A stretch of DNA of 41,132 nucleotides, from positions 1 through 41,132 of the forward strand of contig JAOPGA020000066.1 of assembly GCA_026419775.2 (NCBI GenBank), written 5' to 3'. Made by a program: the position numbers and the translations under genes. This DNA comes from Acrasis kona (taxonomy: Eukaryota; Heterolobosea; Eutetramitea; Acrasida; Acrasidae). The notes below the pieces were generated by a model. That model saw nothing but the letters and a program-made list of their open reading frames with translations. It was not told the origin of the DNA and ran no database searches. Of this stretch, positions 1 through 8,661 are shown one piece after another. Every line of letters starts with the position of its first letter. The first letter of the stretch is position 1.

Positions 1-840
1 TCCAAAAATTCACTCAACACATCATTTATCAAATGATTTTGAATTTGAGTATGATTCAATCCTCACTCCTCCTGCAATCTTGTTATAATGACGTGCTGAA
101 TATTCAAAATATAATCATCATGTTGCTCGAAAATATTAATCCTCATCTAATGTATCGAAACGTAAATTGGGGGAATGACTATGAAATCTATAGTGACCCT
201 AGAGTTAAGGGTTATAAAGTAAAGAATTACAATACCTTCCGAACGTTGAGGAGGTTGTTCATCATTTATATAAAGATTCTTTTAAAGTACCGTATACACT
301 ATTTGTTTGTATTTAAATAATTAAAAGTAGGATGATATTGCTTCAGTGGTAAAAGTGACATCAGAATACGTTGAGCTGAAATTGTATTTGTTGTAAGTAT
401 CTTGTTACACTAACTAAGTGATTCATGTTAAATGCAAGATTAACCTCTTTAGTTAACAATGAGCAATATCTACTTAAAATTCAAACTAATTATTTAGGAG
501 TATGTGTTTCAGATTATGAAGATAAACATTAACGGGTATATTTGTCACATTTAAACGCATTAATAATATATACAAAGCAACGCATAAAGTGATGTCATTG
601 TGTCACTGATGAAAACAAGAACAACGGAATCTGCTGAGTGTACGAGTTATTTGGAATTAATGTTGCAATTGAGGTACTTTTGAAATAATGAGCATAAGGA
701 GACAATTATGAGACAGAGGATCACATTGATTGAGCGTACAAACTGCATCAAGTACACGTCTTACATGCTGTCGATTGTAGTATGTAATGAGTAATAAATA
801 GACTTTATTAATACATTATTTTGATTGATACAATCATTGA
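1..840. other. AT-rich stretch without a convincing gene
   Basis: The only sizeable open frame (33-320, + strand, 95 codons) is rich in Ile, Leu, Asn and Tyr, as AT-rich non-coding DNA tends to be. It shows no domain I recognise. I see no tRNA box motifs and no tandem repeat. The stretch leads into hairpins and a transposase relic, so it is probably part of the same repeat-rich zone. Confidence 0.5.
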
Positions 841-869
841 GCACCGCTGTGATGCAACTAAGGTGTCAC

Positions 870-926
870 TTTTAGATAGGCATTCAAAATGCCACTTTTC
901 GTATCACCTTAAATGCCTATCTAAAA
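870..926. repeat. 15-bp perfect inverted repeat (hairpin 1)
   Basis: Positions 870-884 are the exact reverse complement of 912-926, with 27 nt between the arms. A shorter alternative pairing (860-865 with 905-910) overlaps it. The hairpin sits just beside the 3' side of the transposase relic, so it may belong to a subterminal region of that element. Confidence 0.6.
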
Positions 927-1535
927 TGCGTGTGCNTAGTGGCACCAACATGCCCATTGAAGAAAAAAAAAGGGTGCCATTTAGTGGTACAATGACCCAC
1001 TTTTGGTGCCCATAAAGTGCAAATAATTCACACTTTATGGGCACTAAACCCACCAAAAATGCCCACAAATTGGTGGCTTTTTTGAAATCACGGGATATTG
1101 TGTATTGTGTATTCTGTCCCAGTTGTACCACACTAGGCTTTTTAATTTGCCAAGAAATGTTTGGGTCGCCGAGTCTGGAATGTATTTGTGCAACCTTTTT
1201 GTGCAATGATGACGGGCTAGAGCTTTTGATGTACTTTCAAGCACCTGATTGGTACCATGAACGCCTCTTGTCAAAGTGCTGNTAAAATCTTCCCAGGGAA
1301 AGCATGAAGAAGTCCATAAAGGACCAAATTTTCTAACACAACTCACAATATGCCTTAATAAATGNATGTTACCAGTGCATCGCTTCTTCCCTGCAAGTAT
1401 TTGATACCACGACAAAAAGTATAAAATTTGCTGCTCTGCCTTGTCGAGTTGTTCGATTGTAATACTATCACTTACAAGAACACGAATGGCTTCAACAAAC
1501 TGTAATAACATTCCACTAACACGTTCGGGTAACAT
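904..1535 (-). pseudogene. CACTA/Tnp2-type transposase C-terminal region (DUF4218-like), relic
   Basis: The minus-strand reading from 1535 downward gives LPERVSGMLLQFVEAIRVL, then HLLRHIVSCVRKFGPLW, SCFPWEDF and HGTNQ. This order (LP..., HLLxHxVxxVRxxGPLW, SCFPFE, HGT) is the signature of the DUF4218/transposase domain in CACTA-like (EnSpm, Tnp2) DNA transposons. Only this C-terminal portion is visible. The catalytic part is not found upstream on the same strand, and three undetermined bases (936, 1282 and 1365) lie in or next to the frame. It is best read as a dead fragment of a plain DNA transposon. Recognition is by pattern only. Confidence 0.7.
1006..1044. repeat. 14-bp perfect hairpin with 11-nt loop (hairpin 2)
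   Basis: Positions 1006-1019 pair perfectly with 1031-1044. The pairing resumes imperfectly outside, where TTTTGGT at about 1001 faces ACCAAAA at about 1051, so the stem may be longer with a bulge. It overlaps the end of the transposase-like frame on the minus strand. Confidence 0.65.
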
Positions 1536-2794
1536 TTAGCAGAATCTAGTAGTTTTTCTGTTTTAATTAAGTTTTGTCTTTAGTATACTAGATGTTCATA
1601 AAAGTTCAAACAGTATGAAAGATATTCTAACTCTTGTTTAGGCTCTAGTTCTGACTTGTCATAGTTGACTGGAAGCCAAAGCTTGACGCAGATTCCCAAT
1701 TACAATCATTACAAAAAGTCATCAATCTGGACTAGTATGTACAGATCAGTATATTATGCTTATTACAGAGTTTCATTTATGGAACGCTTGTATTGCATTA
1801 AAGAATTGTTAGGCCAAGAAATGCATATACCCTTAGCATTTTGGATCTTGAACACACTTAACACCGCAGTACCTAGTCTAAAATAAAGAATATTTATTAA
1901 TACACCAGTCTATTATTATTCCAACTGCCAATTTATTTAGAACAACGAGCTATCGTACCTTTTTTGTCCAAGTGACCCAACACTACAACCTGCTCTGGGT
2001 TGCCCAATATATTTTATCATGGTTCAGGGAAAATAATAAAATAATCATTCACAAACACAATGAGTCTCTCTATCTTCAAACATATCTTGGTAGCAACCAT
2101 TGCAAAGCGCAGTAATCATGAACACTAATAGCTTATTCCTCTATCTGTGCCTGTAAATTAGCTGGATTTACTAAATTGTGTGGTGCATTATCAAACTGGA
2201 GCTGCAAGTTTGGCATTACAGTAGGTTGAGGGTTTCCACGAATTGAAACCATTTCTTAAGATGTTTTTGCTAATACCTCTACTTTCTTGTCCATGTCACT
2301 AGGTGGAATGTATACTAGTCCTGCAAGGTACTTTTTGTGGGTGTGATCAGTCATTTTATGTTTTTCAATTATTATCACAATCCTATTAAAAGGTGCCCTT
2401 CTTCAAAATGAAACATATTTATTAGGTTAGAGAATAAAAAAGTAGTGTCTTTATTAATTATGTTGACATAAAGAGGCAGGAATTTCCTAATCACTTGCCC
2501 TCATGGGAAACAATTTTGAATGAGTGCGGAGTGAGTGCAACGAACGATGCACGAATGAGGGGGTACCCCTATAAAGCTGAATGTTGTCACATTAAAAGTA
2601 CAGATAAAGTTCATTTTATACCAATTTAAAAGAAGTTTCAGTTTACAAAATATAGATTCAATTAAGTTTTATTTTTAGATAATTTACCGCAATCAGGTTT
2701 GATTGCGGGGTGTTGATTGCGGAGCAGATTTAGCTTTAGCACCTATACCCGCAGCAGCAGCAAATGTGGCCACAATTAAAGGGTATATTACTAG
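1536..2794. other. Gene-poor stretch, probably decayed repeat
   Basis: The open frames here are short (73 codons at 1665-1886 and 95 codons at 2703-2990) and lack recognisable motifs. Neither has a plausible intron connection to a neighbour. The transposase relic could extend into 1536-1900 on the minus strand, but I cannot recognise it there. Confidence 0.45.
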
Positions 2795-3154
2795 AGCCCA
2801 TTCTATGGAGGAGAACTTCAACCACAAACTGATGCTGCTGCCCCACAATGTCCCACATGTAAAACAACCACCGTCATTGGCGAGCTCTACAACTACTGTT
2901 TATGCCCACAACATTTATGTAAAAACTGTACAGCTCCCTTCAATAAAGAAAAGCGCCAGAATATATTCTGCTCTACAACCTGTAAGATGATATTTCTGGA
3001 CATGACAAATTACAACTTCCACCTCACCACCTATCGCAAAATCTGCGCAACAGATAAGGATGATATGTTGTCCAATTTCCCACTATTGTCAAATAATGAC
3101 TTTTATAAGTTACAAAGCCAGTACCTACCTACTACAACAATCTCTAGTAATTAA
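2795..3154 (+). CDS. Cys-rich open frame with CxxC pairs, no start codon (fragment)
   Basis: The frame is open for 119 codons, with an in-frame stop just before it and no ATG near its left end. It encodes CPTC, then CLC, a His, CKNC and FCSTTC, a spacing that suggests one or two zinc-binding modules (ribbon or treble-clef type). An Asn/Tyr/Leu-rich tail follows. The regular cysteine pattern is unlikely in random sequence, so this is probably a fragment or an exon of a once-functional protein. I do not recognise the family. It lies in the repeat-rich left end, so mobile-element origin is likely. No 36-53 nt intron joins it convincingly to 3372-3809. Confidence 0.35.
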   Translation, partial: SPFYGGELQPQTDAAAPQCPTCKTTTVIGELYNYCLCPQHLCKNCTAPFNKEKRQNIFCSTTCKMIFLDMTNYNFHLTTYRKICATDKDDMLSNFPLLSNNDFYKLQSQYLPTTTISSN

Positions 3155-3371
3155 TCATCAATTTCTATGAACATGCAGGGAAGACCAGGGCAGATATATT
3201 ATACACCCTCAACCTTGGTGGGCTCAGCTTCTTTAATTTGAACAAACATGGCATTTGATGTGTATTGAGAAGAACTGGAGATGCACATCATTATATCAGT
3301 AGTGATGTGCTCACACTTTATAAGTTGGAATGTTTTGACTTTGTAAAAGAGCATTTTGCACCACCTATCCA

Positions 3372-3809
3372 TTGCCGTACCTTACAAAAAAGTACATCAC
3401 AACCACCAAGGTAAATTACATTGCTGTACAGAAGGACACTTTAATCCATTTTATGACCTATGCCGGAGCATCTTGCAACTATTTACAGGTATTAAATATC
3501 AGCACTGCCTATCCTATATATAACAAACATTCCCTCTTCTTCCAACATACACAAAAATTGGACCCTAGTCAAGTTATATATGGTACATTCATTGTAAATA
3601 TCACATTAAATCATGAAGAAGCGTTGAACAAGGAATATATCCATATAAAGCTTTTATCATTCCTGGCCCTGCTTAATTGTAATGTCACTATATATAATGA
3701 ACAAAAATTGATGCCTTTACCCAGGTTCCCTCTCTTTTTCTGGACAGACTATCATACTCATCTTTTATACCGGATAAGACATAGACCTGAAACATTAGTG
3801 TATGTGTAA
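3372..3809 (+). CDS. Hypothetical 145-codon open frame
   Basis: The ATG-initiated frame starts MPYLTKKYITTTK and ends RHRPETLVYV. It is rich in Tyr, Thr, Leu and Asn, without low-complexity runs, and contains a hydrophobic stretch (KLLSFLALLNCNVTIYN). I recognise no family. It follows the Cys-rich frame at 2795-3154 in the same orientation and may be another piece of the same unidentified element or gene. A true gene is uncertain because the stretch lies outside the dense host-gene region. Confidence 0.3.
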   Translation: MPYLTKKYITTTKVNYIAVQKDTLIHFMTYAGASCNYLQVLNISTAYPIYNKHSLFFQHTQKLDPSQVIYGTFIVNITLNHEEALNKEYIHIKLLSFLALLNCNVTIYNEQKLMPLPRFPLFFWTDYHTHLLYRIRHRPETLVYV

Positions 3810-4229
3810 AAAACCTAAACTACAAAGGTAAATTGTTTTTTAAAGTAACTGAGGATAACGTTGGTTTTTAATAAAATACCAATAAACTATACAGGCTTGA
3901 TCCCTGTTTTTACAAAAAAAGAAAATAACGTTGGTATAATAAATGTATGTATCAAATGTTCCAGCAAATTGGTATTGATAAGAGGGCGGGAGGGCGGAAG
4001 GAGGGTTTATTGTATAATAATTACATTTTTCAACCATGTTCTCACAATGTAAATAAATCTTCTATGATGCCTCGCACAACAAAAATTAACAAGAAGATTT
4101 ACATTATGAAGAATAATTGAACATGAAATCTTCAAGGTCTTTCGAATTTACAGTGGATTCAGAAGTTCTAAACAAGTTGGGTGGAAATAGTGATAGGTTG
4201 ACCATGTGAAGGAAGTCTCTACTCTAGGG
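3810..4229. other. Non-coding stretch left of the retroelement
   Basis: Nothing gene-like is visible. AATAACGTTGGT occurs as a direct repeat at about 3853 and 3925. A purine-rich run of G-rich triplets lies around 3980-4005. The left inverted terminal repeat of the adjoining retroelement begins at about 4230. Confidence 0.4.
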
Positions 4230-4540
4230 AAGTCATAAGCAGCACTACGCCGGCCCAACGGGACGGCTATGGTAAAGTAAGTACAGAAGGTAAGAACGTT
4301 ATGCTTCGTAAAGCACGCCTTTATGCTTAGGACTACAAAAAGCACGACGTTATACTTCGGAACTAAAAGTACGTCTTATACTTTGGAATAAAAGTACGCC
4401 TTTATGCTTAGGACNACANAAAGCACGACGTTATACTTCGTAACAAAAAAGTACGCCTCATACTTTGGAATAAAAGTACGCCTTTATGCTTAGGACTACA
4501 GAAAGCACGACGTTATACTTCGTAATTAAAAGTACCCTTA
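4230..4540. repeat. Left inverted terminal repeat with iterated ~26-nt modules
   Basis: From about 4290 the repeat consists of roughly nine or ten variant modules of 25-30 nt following the pattern AAGYACGnCnTTATrCTTnGG. Alternating versions read GCACGACGTTATACTTCG, GTACGCCTTTATGCTTAGG and GTACGCCTCATACTTTGG. Two undetermined bases fall inside the array. The outer 50-60 nt carry the conserved GGCCCAACGGGACGG block. The whole unit recurs inverted at 8270-8594. Confidence 0.8.
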
Positions 4541-4675
4541 TCTATACTGCTATATATATATATATATATCAAACAATGCAGGCTCTACTATACTTTTTCT
4601 TAGAATTATTAGAAAAGTAGAACGTTCATTCAAGTACGAGTAACATCAAAAGTGGGCCAAATTATACCTAAAAGT

Positions 4676-4708
4676 GGGCTCGTCGCACGGCTACGCAGTC
4701 GCTCCTCC
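4676..4708. repeat. Inner inverted repeat, left copy (33 nt)
   Basis: This 33-nt block is the reverse complement of 7962-7994 with a single mismatch. It lies inside the terminal repeats. The left copy is about 105 nt beyond the RT stop codon, and the right copy overlaps the end of the HNH-like ORF. Between inner and outer repeats both sides share scattered matches such as AAGTACGAGTAA, so the terminal repeat may originally have run continuously from the outer end to this block. Confidence 0.75.
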
Positions 4709-4812
4709 TTAATTCACATTCACTAAAGGTTAAAAGAATGGAATTCTACACAAGGATTTAATTATAACAATAAACAACCAACATTTTACTAAACGTAAGC
4801 TTTAATCTTTCT

Positions 4813-5907
4813 TTATTGAGAAACTTCAAAAGGAGTACACAAACATTGACCAACCAAGCGCACAACAGCGTCTCTAAAACCTACAAAATCTTGGTCACTT
4901 TTAAGAGAAGATCGCATATCCTTCAGAATAGAGCAAACCTCTCTACGTAAGGACCGACTAGGCACACCAGCATGCCATGTGCTTCCAAAATGTTCTAACG
5001 CATCTATACGATCGTCAGCAGGAACTGAAAACAAATCAGAGCATAAATCACGAATACGCTGAGATAAACCGGTTCCAACGAAAATCTGATGTCTCTCTAA
5101 ATCCAACCTATACTGCAAATAATCAATTTGGCGAGTAGGCACGACCAAGGACTTTGATCGATTAACAAGAAGCTTATCATCACGTAACTTCTGAATCAAG
5201 CGAGTTAATTTAGTATAGGCACCAGCCGAACTCAATCCACCGACTAAGAAATCATCGTAATATACGAGAATGTCAGCAGCAACCTCTTCTGCTACAGTGG
5301 CAGTCACCTCTTGACAAGCGAACGCACTAGTTCCTAATCCCATAGGAGCCACCAACCAAACATAATCCACACCATCAAAACGAATCCCTAAAAAGGACGT
5401 GTCGGCTTCCTGAACTCTGATACTCCAATAAGCTTCAGATAAATCCAACTTACAAGCAAAATTGTTTTTTAAAACAAAATCATGTAAATCACTAAGAGTG
5501 GGCATGTTGCGCAAATGGAATCTCTCCAAATAATCGGTATAGCGTTTACCATTCATTATAATACGACAACGTTTAGGATCGTCAGGACGCTCTCTAGTCT
5601 GGATAGACATGTAGTTGCGTATCAAATTTCGGGCTCTAGGCTCAATCAATCTCCGCTCTTTCATGGATTGGATTTGCTGTCTTACAGATAGCATATGCCT
5701 TGAAGGAATACTGTTACGAGGAGCCGCTACATTAGTTGGAGGTGTGGATAAATAAAATATTTTCATTCCATTTTGTAACACATCAGTTTTTGACTGAGGG
5801 AATGCTCTACGAGCTATTTGGTTACCAAATTCAGCAATTACATAATCAAACATATGATTGAATTCGTTGACTTTATTATACTGATTAAAAACGATGACAG
5901 TGATCAT
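4813..5907 (-). CDS. Reverse transcriptase (DIRS-like)
   Basis: This 364-aa ORF contains the core RT motifs in order. A basic fingers segment comes first (RCRIIMNGKRYTDYLE), followed by motif A CKLDLSEAYWSIRVQ with its metal-binding Asp, motif B APMGLGTSAFACQEV and motif C LVYYDDFLVGG. A thumb/connection-like tail (DYLQYRLDLERHQIFV) follows. The style of motifs A and B is that of DIRS/Ngaro-type and related Discoba elements (VIPER, TATE) rather than LINEs. Its start overlaps the stop of the upstream ORF by ATGA, which fits translation by termination-reinitiation. No RNase H is recognised downstream. The copy's frame is whole. Confidence 0.85.
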   Translation of the reverse strand: MITVIVFNQYNKVNEFNHMFDYVIAEFGNQIARRAFPQSKTDVLQNGMKIFYLSTPPTNVAAPRNSIPSRHMLSVRQQIQSMKERRLIEPRARNLIRNYMSIQTRERPDDPKRCRIIMNGKRYTDYLERFHLRNMPTLSDLHDFVLKNNFACKLDLSEAYWSIRVQEADTSFLGIRFDGVDYVWLVAPMGLGTSAFACQEVTATVAEEVAADILVYYDDFLVGGLSSAGAYTKLTRLIQKLRDDKLLVNRSKSLVVPTRQIDYLQYRLDLERHQIFVGTGLSQRIRDLCSDLFSVPADDRIDALEHFGSTWHAGVPSRSLRREVCSILKDMRSSLKSDQDFVGFRDAVVRLVGQCLCTPFEVSQ

Positions 5908-6503
5908 CTCTTACGCTTATTTTGATTGGATCTTGTGGGCGATACTATGTTAGTGGCTAAGGTGGAAAGACTTGTGCGAGGGAAAAGATGGCCGTACACC
6001 AAACTGTGATCTTTTACCATTTGCTGAACGTTAGGATCTTCCAAATAACCCCATTTGCAGAAATGCAACTTGTGCAAAGCGTACGTACTTGTAAAATGAT
6101 TGATGAGATTATCACCATAATCTCTGACTAGCTGTGAAAACACAATTTTCCAGTTACCAAATCTCTGAGAGGCAGTACCGTCACCCTCGACTATAGCCAT
6201 GTTTATTAATGTGTCGATTGTGGCGTCCGGATCCTTAAAGTAAACTTGATTCTTCTCTTCGAAGAGGTCCAGTCGCTTCTCCAGCATTATAATTCTCTCC
6301 ATGCAATCATTAACGATCGCAGTTGCCTCTAGTTGTGCAATCTTTGTCTCATGGATGGAGACTAGATCCTCGACGATGTGTAAACGCCTTGACGCTGAGG
6401 GGCGTTCTTGCTGAGAACCCTGGCCTGAAGAGGGGTCCCTTGCACTGGTAGTGGACAATATGTCACTCATGATTGGTTTTGTTATCACAAATTTTATCAT
6501 CAA
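5904..6503 (-). CDS. Gag-position ORF of the retroelement
   Basis: The 199-aa ORF lies directly upstream of the reverse transcriptase and overlaps it by 4 nt. After a Ser/Gln-rich N-terminus it has a heptad-like helix (SIHETKIAQLEATAIVND to about MLEKRLDLFEEKN) that suggests a coiled coil. A globular segment follows (FGNWKIVFSQLVRDYGDN), and the end is basic (NQNKRKR). Position, coiled coil and basic tail fit a nucleic-acid-binding Gag-like protein of a retroelement. There is no zinc knuckle and no specific family match that I can recognise. A second in-frame ATG at codon 12 is an alternative start. Confidence 0.6.
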   Translation of the reverse strand: MMIKFVITKPIMSDILSTTSARDPSSGQGSQQERPSASRRLHIVEDLVSIHETKIAQLEATAIVNDCMERIIMLEKRLDLFEEKNQVYFKDPDATIDTLINMAIVEGDGTASQRFGNWKIVFSQLVRDYGDNLINHFTSTYALHKLHFCKWGYLEDPNVQQMVKDHSLVYGHLFPRTSLSTLATNIVSPTRSNQNKRKR

Positions 6504-6819
6504 TGTTTACATATAATTTATAGTCAGCATAGATATCCCGGCGGGAACATCCTGTTATCATGGGGGAAATCTTTTCCAACATTTAGATGTTTATAGCTAC
6601 TTGCGTGTAAATGCACTGGTTGGTTATAATAACTGATTGGTCCTTGCGATGATTGCAATTATGCGGAACATCTTGTTATAATATAAGGTAATTTATGTAT
6701 TACCCCGCATCATATTACAATGCGTATTAATTGTATATAGGATAGTTAATTCATCCGCACTGTTTATAAGCTATGCTGTATCAATTTAACAGTATTCATT
6801 AAATAAATTTTTGACTTGA
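6504..6819. promoter_or_regulatory. Divergent promoter region inside the retroelement
   Basis: These 316 bp separate the minus-strand gag/RT pair from the plus-strand HNH-like ORF and must hold start signals for both. A 15-nt direct repeat (GGAACATCYTGTTAT) occurs at 6544-6558 and 6665-6679, each in an otherwise AT-rich setting. A regulatory role is inferred from position alone. Confidence 0.4.
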
Positions 6820-7980
6820 ATGAGATTAAACCAGAGAGTGTCGAAGTCAAAACTGGGTACAGGATTGACAAGCACTTTTGTAAGGAGAAATCTTCCAACT
6901 ATAGTGCTTAACTTGCACGCTATAGTCTGTTTCAGGTTGCTACCATGTTATTTATGTGGTGCGTCGTTACTTGACTTTTACGGTTTATGTTTGGACCGAG
7001 TCGATTCAGGTGTTTATGAGTTCGGTAACGTTTATCCTTGCTGTCCCGATTGTAACTTTTTACGACATTGCTTAAGCTTGTCTGACTATTGGACTTGGTG
7101 TTATGAGGTTGTTGGCACCTGGTCGCCTTTCTTGTTGTATCGAAATTTCACGTTTGCACAAGGTCTGAAATGTTATTTTTCTGATGCCCTAGCAACTTTA
7201 TATCGACATTTTTATCCATTATTGAAGGATATGGCTGGTCTCTTTGAGATTCCTTCTTCACATTTATCTGTTGTTCTCAATTATAACAATCAGACGTTTG
7301 AGCTTGCTAAACTAAATGCGTTCTATCGTTGCTTATCATATCAGAAGAAGCATTGTACAATAGATGTTATCTACATGGTTTGTTTACGTTTAATGGGTTG
7401 TATATACTGTGGCCATAGTTTGACATCCCTCGGTAAAAACTGTATAGGTTTAGACCGTATCTCCTCTGATTCAGGTTATTGTTTGAACAATGTTTTGCCC
7501 TGCTGTCCTGGGTGTAATGTCCGTAGGCGTTGGATATCTTTCGGTACTATGTGGAGGTGTATGTACAATTTTACACGTTATTGTTCCTCTCATGGTTTGG
7601 TAGCCAGTACTATTGGTTTGCATCAAATTCAACGTGCTGTCCATGACATGAGTAAGGTTGTCCCTTACGTTTCTCAGGAATGGAGATATTGTGGTTTTGA
7701 TAGAAGTACGACTGTGCGTTTGCCAGCTAATTTTAGCCGTCATCATGTTAGCTTACATGGTTATGTTCTTCCCAGTGCTATTCATCGTATGGGACTTACG
7801 GAGGAGTATAATCGTTTGAATCCCGATGCACCTTTGCTTGCTCCTACTACTCCTTCTGGTATTAGTAAGAGGTGGTTACAAGCCGAGTCTCCGCATGCTT
7901 GTGAACAAGTTTATTACACCCAGTTATTAGGTACACCAATTGTGGATAAATTGTTCCATGTTGGAGGAGCGACGGCGTAG
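6820..7980 (+). CDS. Protein with two tandem HNH-like zinc modules
   Basis: The 386-aa ORF of the retroelement contains two copies of one module. The first (about residues 44-85) reads CYLCG, then LDRVDS, then NVYPCCPDCN. The second (about 194-235) reads CIYCG, then LDRISSDSGY, then NVLPCCPGCN. The pattern CxxCG / (I/L)DR(V/I)D / GY / N..PCC..CN matches the His-Me-finger (HNH-type) modules known from mobile endonucleases. In both copies Arg stands where classical HNH enzymes have the catalytic His after Asp, as in some of these relatives, so nuclease activity is unproven. The rest is Cys/Tyr/Trp-rich without recognised domains. Its stop codon lies inside the right inner inverted repeat. It could supply cleavage for integration or act as a DNA-binding protein. 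Confidence 0.65.
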   Translation: MRLNQRVSKSKLGTGLTSTFVRRNLPTIVLNLHAIVCFRLLPCYLCGASLLDFYGLCLDRVDSGVYEFGNVYPCCPDCNFLRHCLSLSDYWTWCYEVVGTWSPFLLYRNFTFAQGLKCYFSDALATLYRHFYPLLKDMAGLFEIPSSHLSVVLNYNNQTFELAKLNAFYRCLSYQKKHCTIDVIYMVCLRLMGCIYCGHSLTSLGKNCIGLDRISSDSGYCLNNVLPCCPGCNVRRRWISFGTMWRCMYNFTRYCSSHGLVASTIGLHQIQRAVHDMSKVVPYVSQEWRYCGFDRSTTVRLPANFSRHHVSLHGYVLPSAIHRMGLTEEYNRLNPDAPLLAPTTPSGISKRWLQAESPHACEQVYYTQLLGTPIVDKLFHVGGATA

Positions 7981-7994
7981 CCGTGCGACGAGCC
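7962..7994. repeat. Inner inverted repeat, right copy (33 nt)
   Basis: The block matches the reverse complement of 4676-4708 with one mismatch and covers the last codons and stop of the HNH-like ORF. The 270 bp from here to the right array are AT-rich and contain no gene. Confidence 0.75.
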
Positions 7995-8269
7995 CATGTT
8001 TGTTTTTACTCGTACTTTGTGTATTAATGTTCTTTTAATTGAAAAGTATAAGTGTATACAGACAGGTTAATAAAGTTTAAGGTTTGTTTAAAATTATCCA
8101 TTTATTTATTATGTTGGGGAGAATCATCTCAGGATGTCATTGCCTTGTGGATTAGCAGCATGAGCTTCCAAGAGGTGATAAGGTAAGTGTGTTATGAAGC
8201 TTAATACTTTTAACAGTTGATGGCCTGAGTGCAGGGCTGATAAAAAGTAAAATGTGTGCTTTCTATGAT

Positions 8270-8594
8270 GCTAAGCGTAAAGGCGTACTTTTAATTCCGA
8301 AGTATAACGTCGTGCTTTTTGTAGTCCTAAGCATAAAGGCGTACTTTTATTCCAAAGTATGAGGCGTACTTTTTTGTTACGAAGTATAACGTCGTGCTTT
8401 TTGTAGTCCTAAGCATAAAGGCGTGCTTTCTGTGGTCCTAAGCATAAAGGCGTACTTTTAGTTCCGAAGTATAACGTCGTGCTTTTTGTAGTCCTAAGCA
8501 TAAAGGCGTGCTTTACTAAGCATAATGTTCTTACCTTGTGTTCTTACATAACCATAGCCGTCCCGTTGGGCCGGCGAATAGCAGCTCTTATTGT
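8270..8594. repeat. Right inverted terminal repeat with iterated ~26-nt modules
   Basis: This is the inverted counterpart of 4230-4540, with about ten variant modules ending in the same conserved block (CCGTCCCGTTGGGCCGGC at about 8559-8576). The order of module variants differs slightly from the left copy. That suggests slippage or recombination within the arrays after duplication. Confidence 0.8.
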
Positions 8595-8661
8595 TCAAGC
8601 ACTTCTTGTTCACACTCTCTCTGAGGTTGACCTGATAAATAGAATCTATAAATTTGACCTT

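Larger units (their letters stand above)
4230..8594. mobile_element. DIRS-like inverted-repeat retroelement carrying an HNH-like ORF
   Basis: The element spans about 4.4 kb and is bounded by inverted terminal repeats (left about 4230-4540, right about 8270-8594). Their outer edge shares the same GCCGGCCCAACGGGACGG motif in opposite orientation. Inside lie two minus-strand ORFs (gag position 5904-6503, reverse transcriptase 4813-5907) and one plus-strand ORF (6820-7980) with two HNH-like zinc modules. Inverted ends plus this type of RT point to the DIRS group of retroelements. No tyrosine recombinase, RNase H or methyltransferase is recognisable in the span. The reading frames look whole and the two ends are very similar, so it looks fairly young. 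The exact ends and any target duplication are not resolved. Confidence 0.75.

Noticed and set aside
33-320. 95-codon open frame at the left edge
   Set aside because: Composition follows AT-richness, with no motif, no conserved neighbour and no poly(A) pattern like the real genes.
4148-4345. Matching minus- and plus-strand open frames in the two terminal repeats (also 8479-8700)
   Set aside because: They are the same repeat read in opposite orientation. Their similarity comes from the inverted terminal repeats, not from a protein-coding gene.
4290-4540. CRISPR-like look of the iterated modules
   Set aside because: The units are degenerate and have no unique spacers, the organism is eukaryotic and the arrays sit at the ends of a retroelement.
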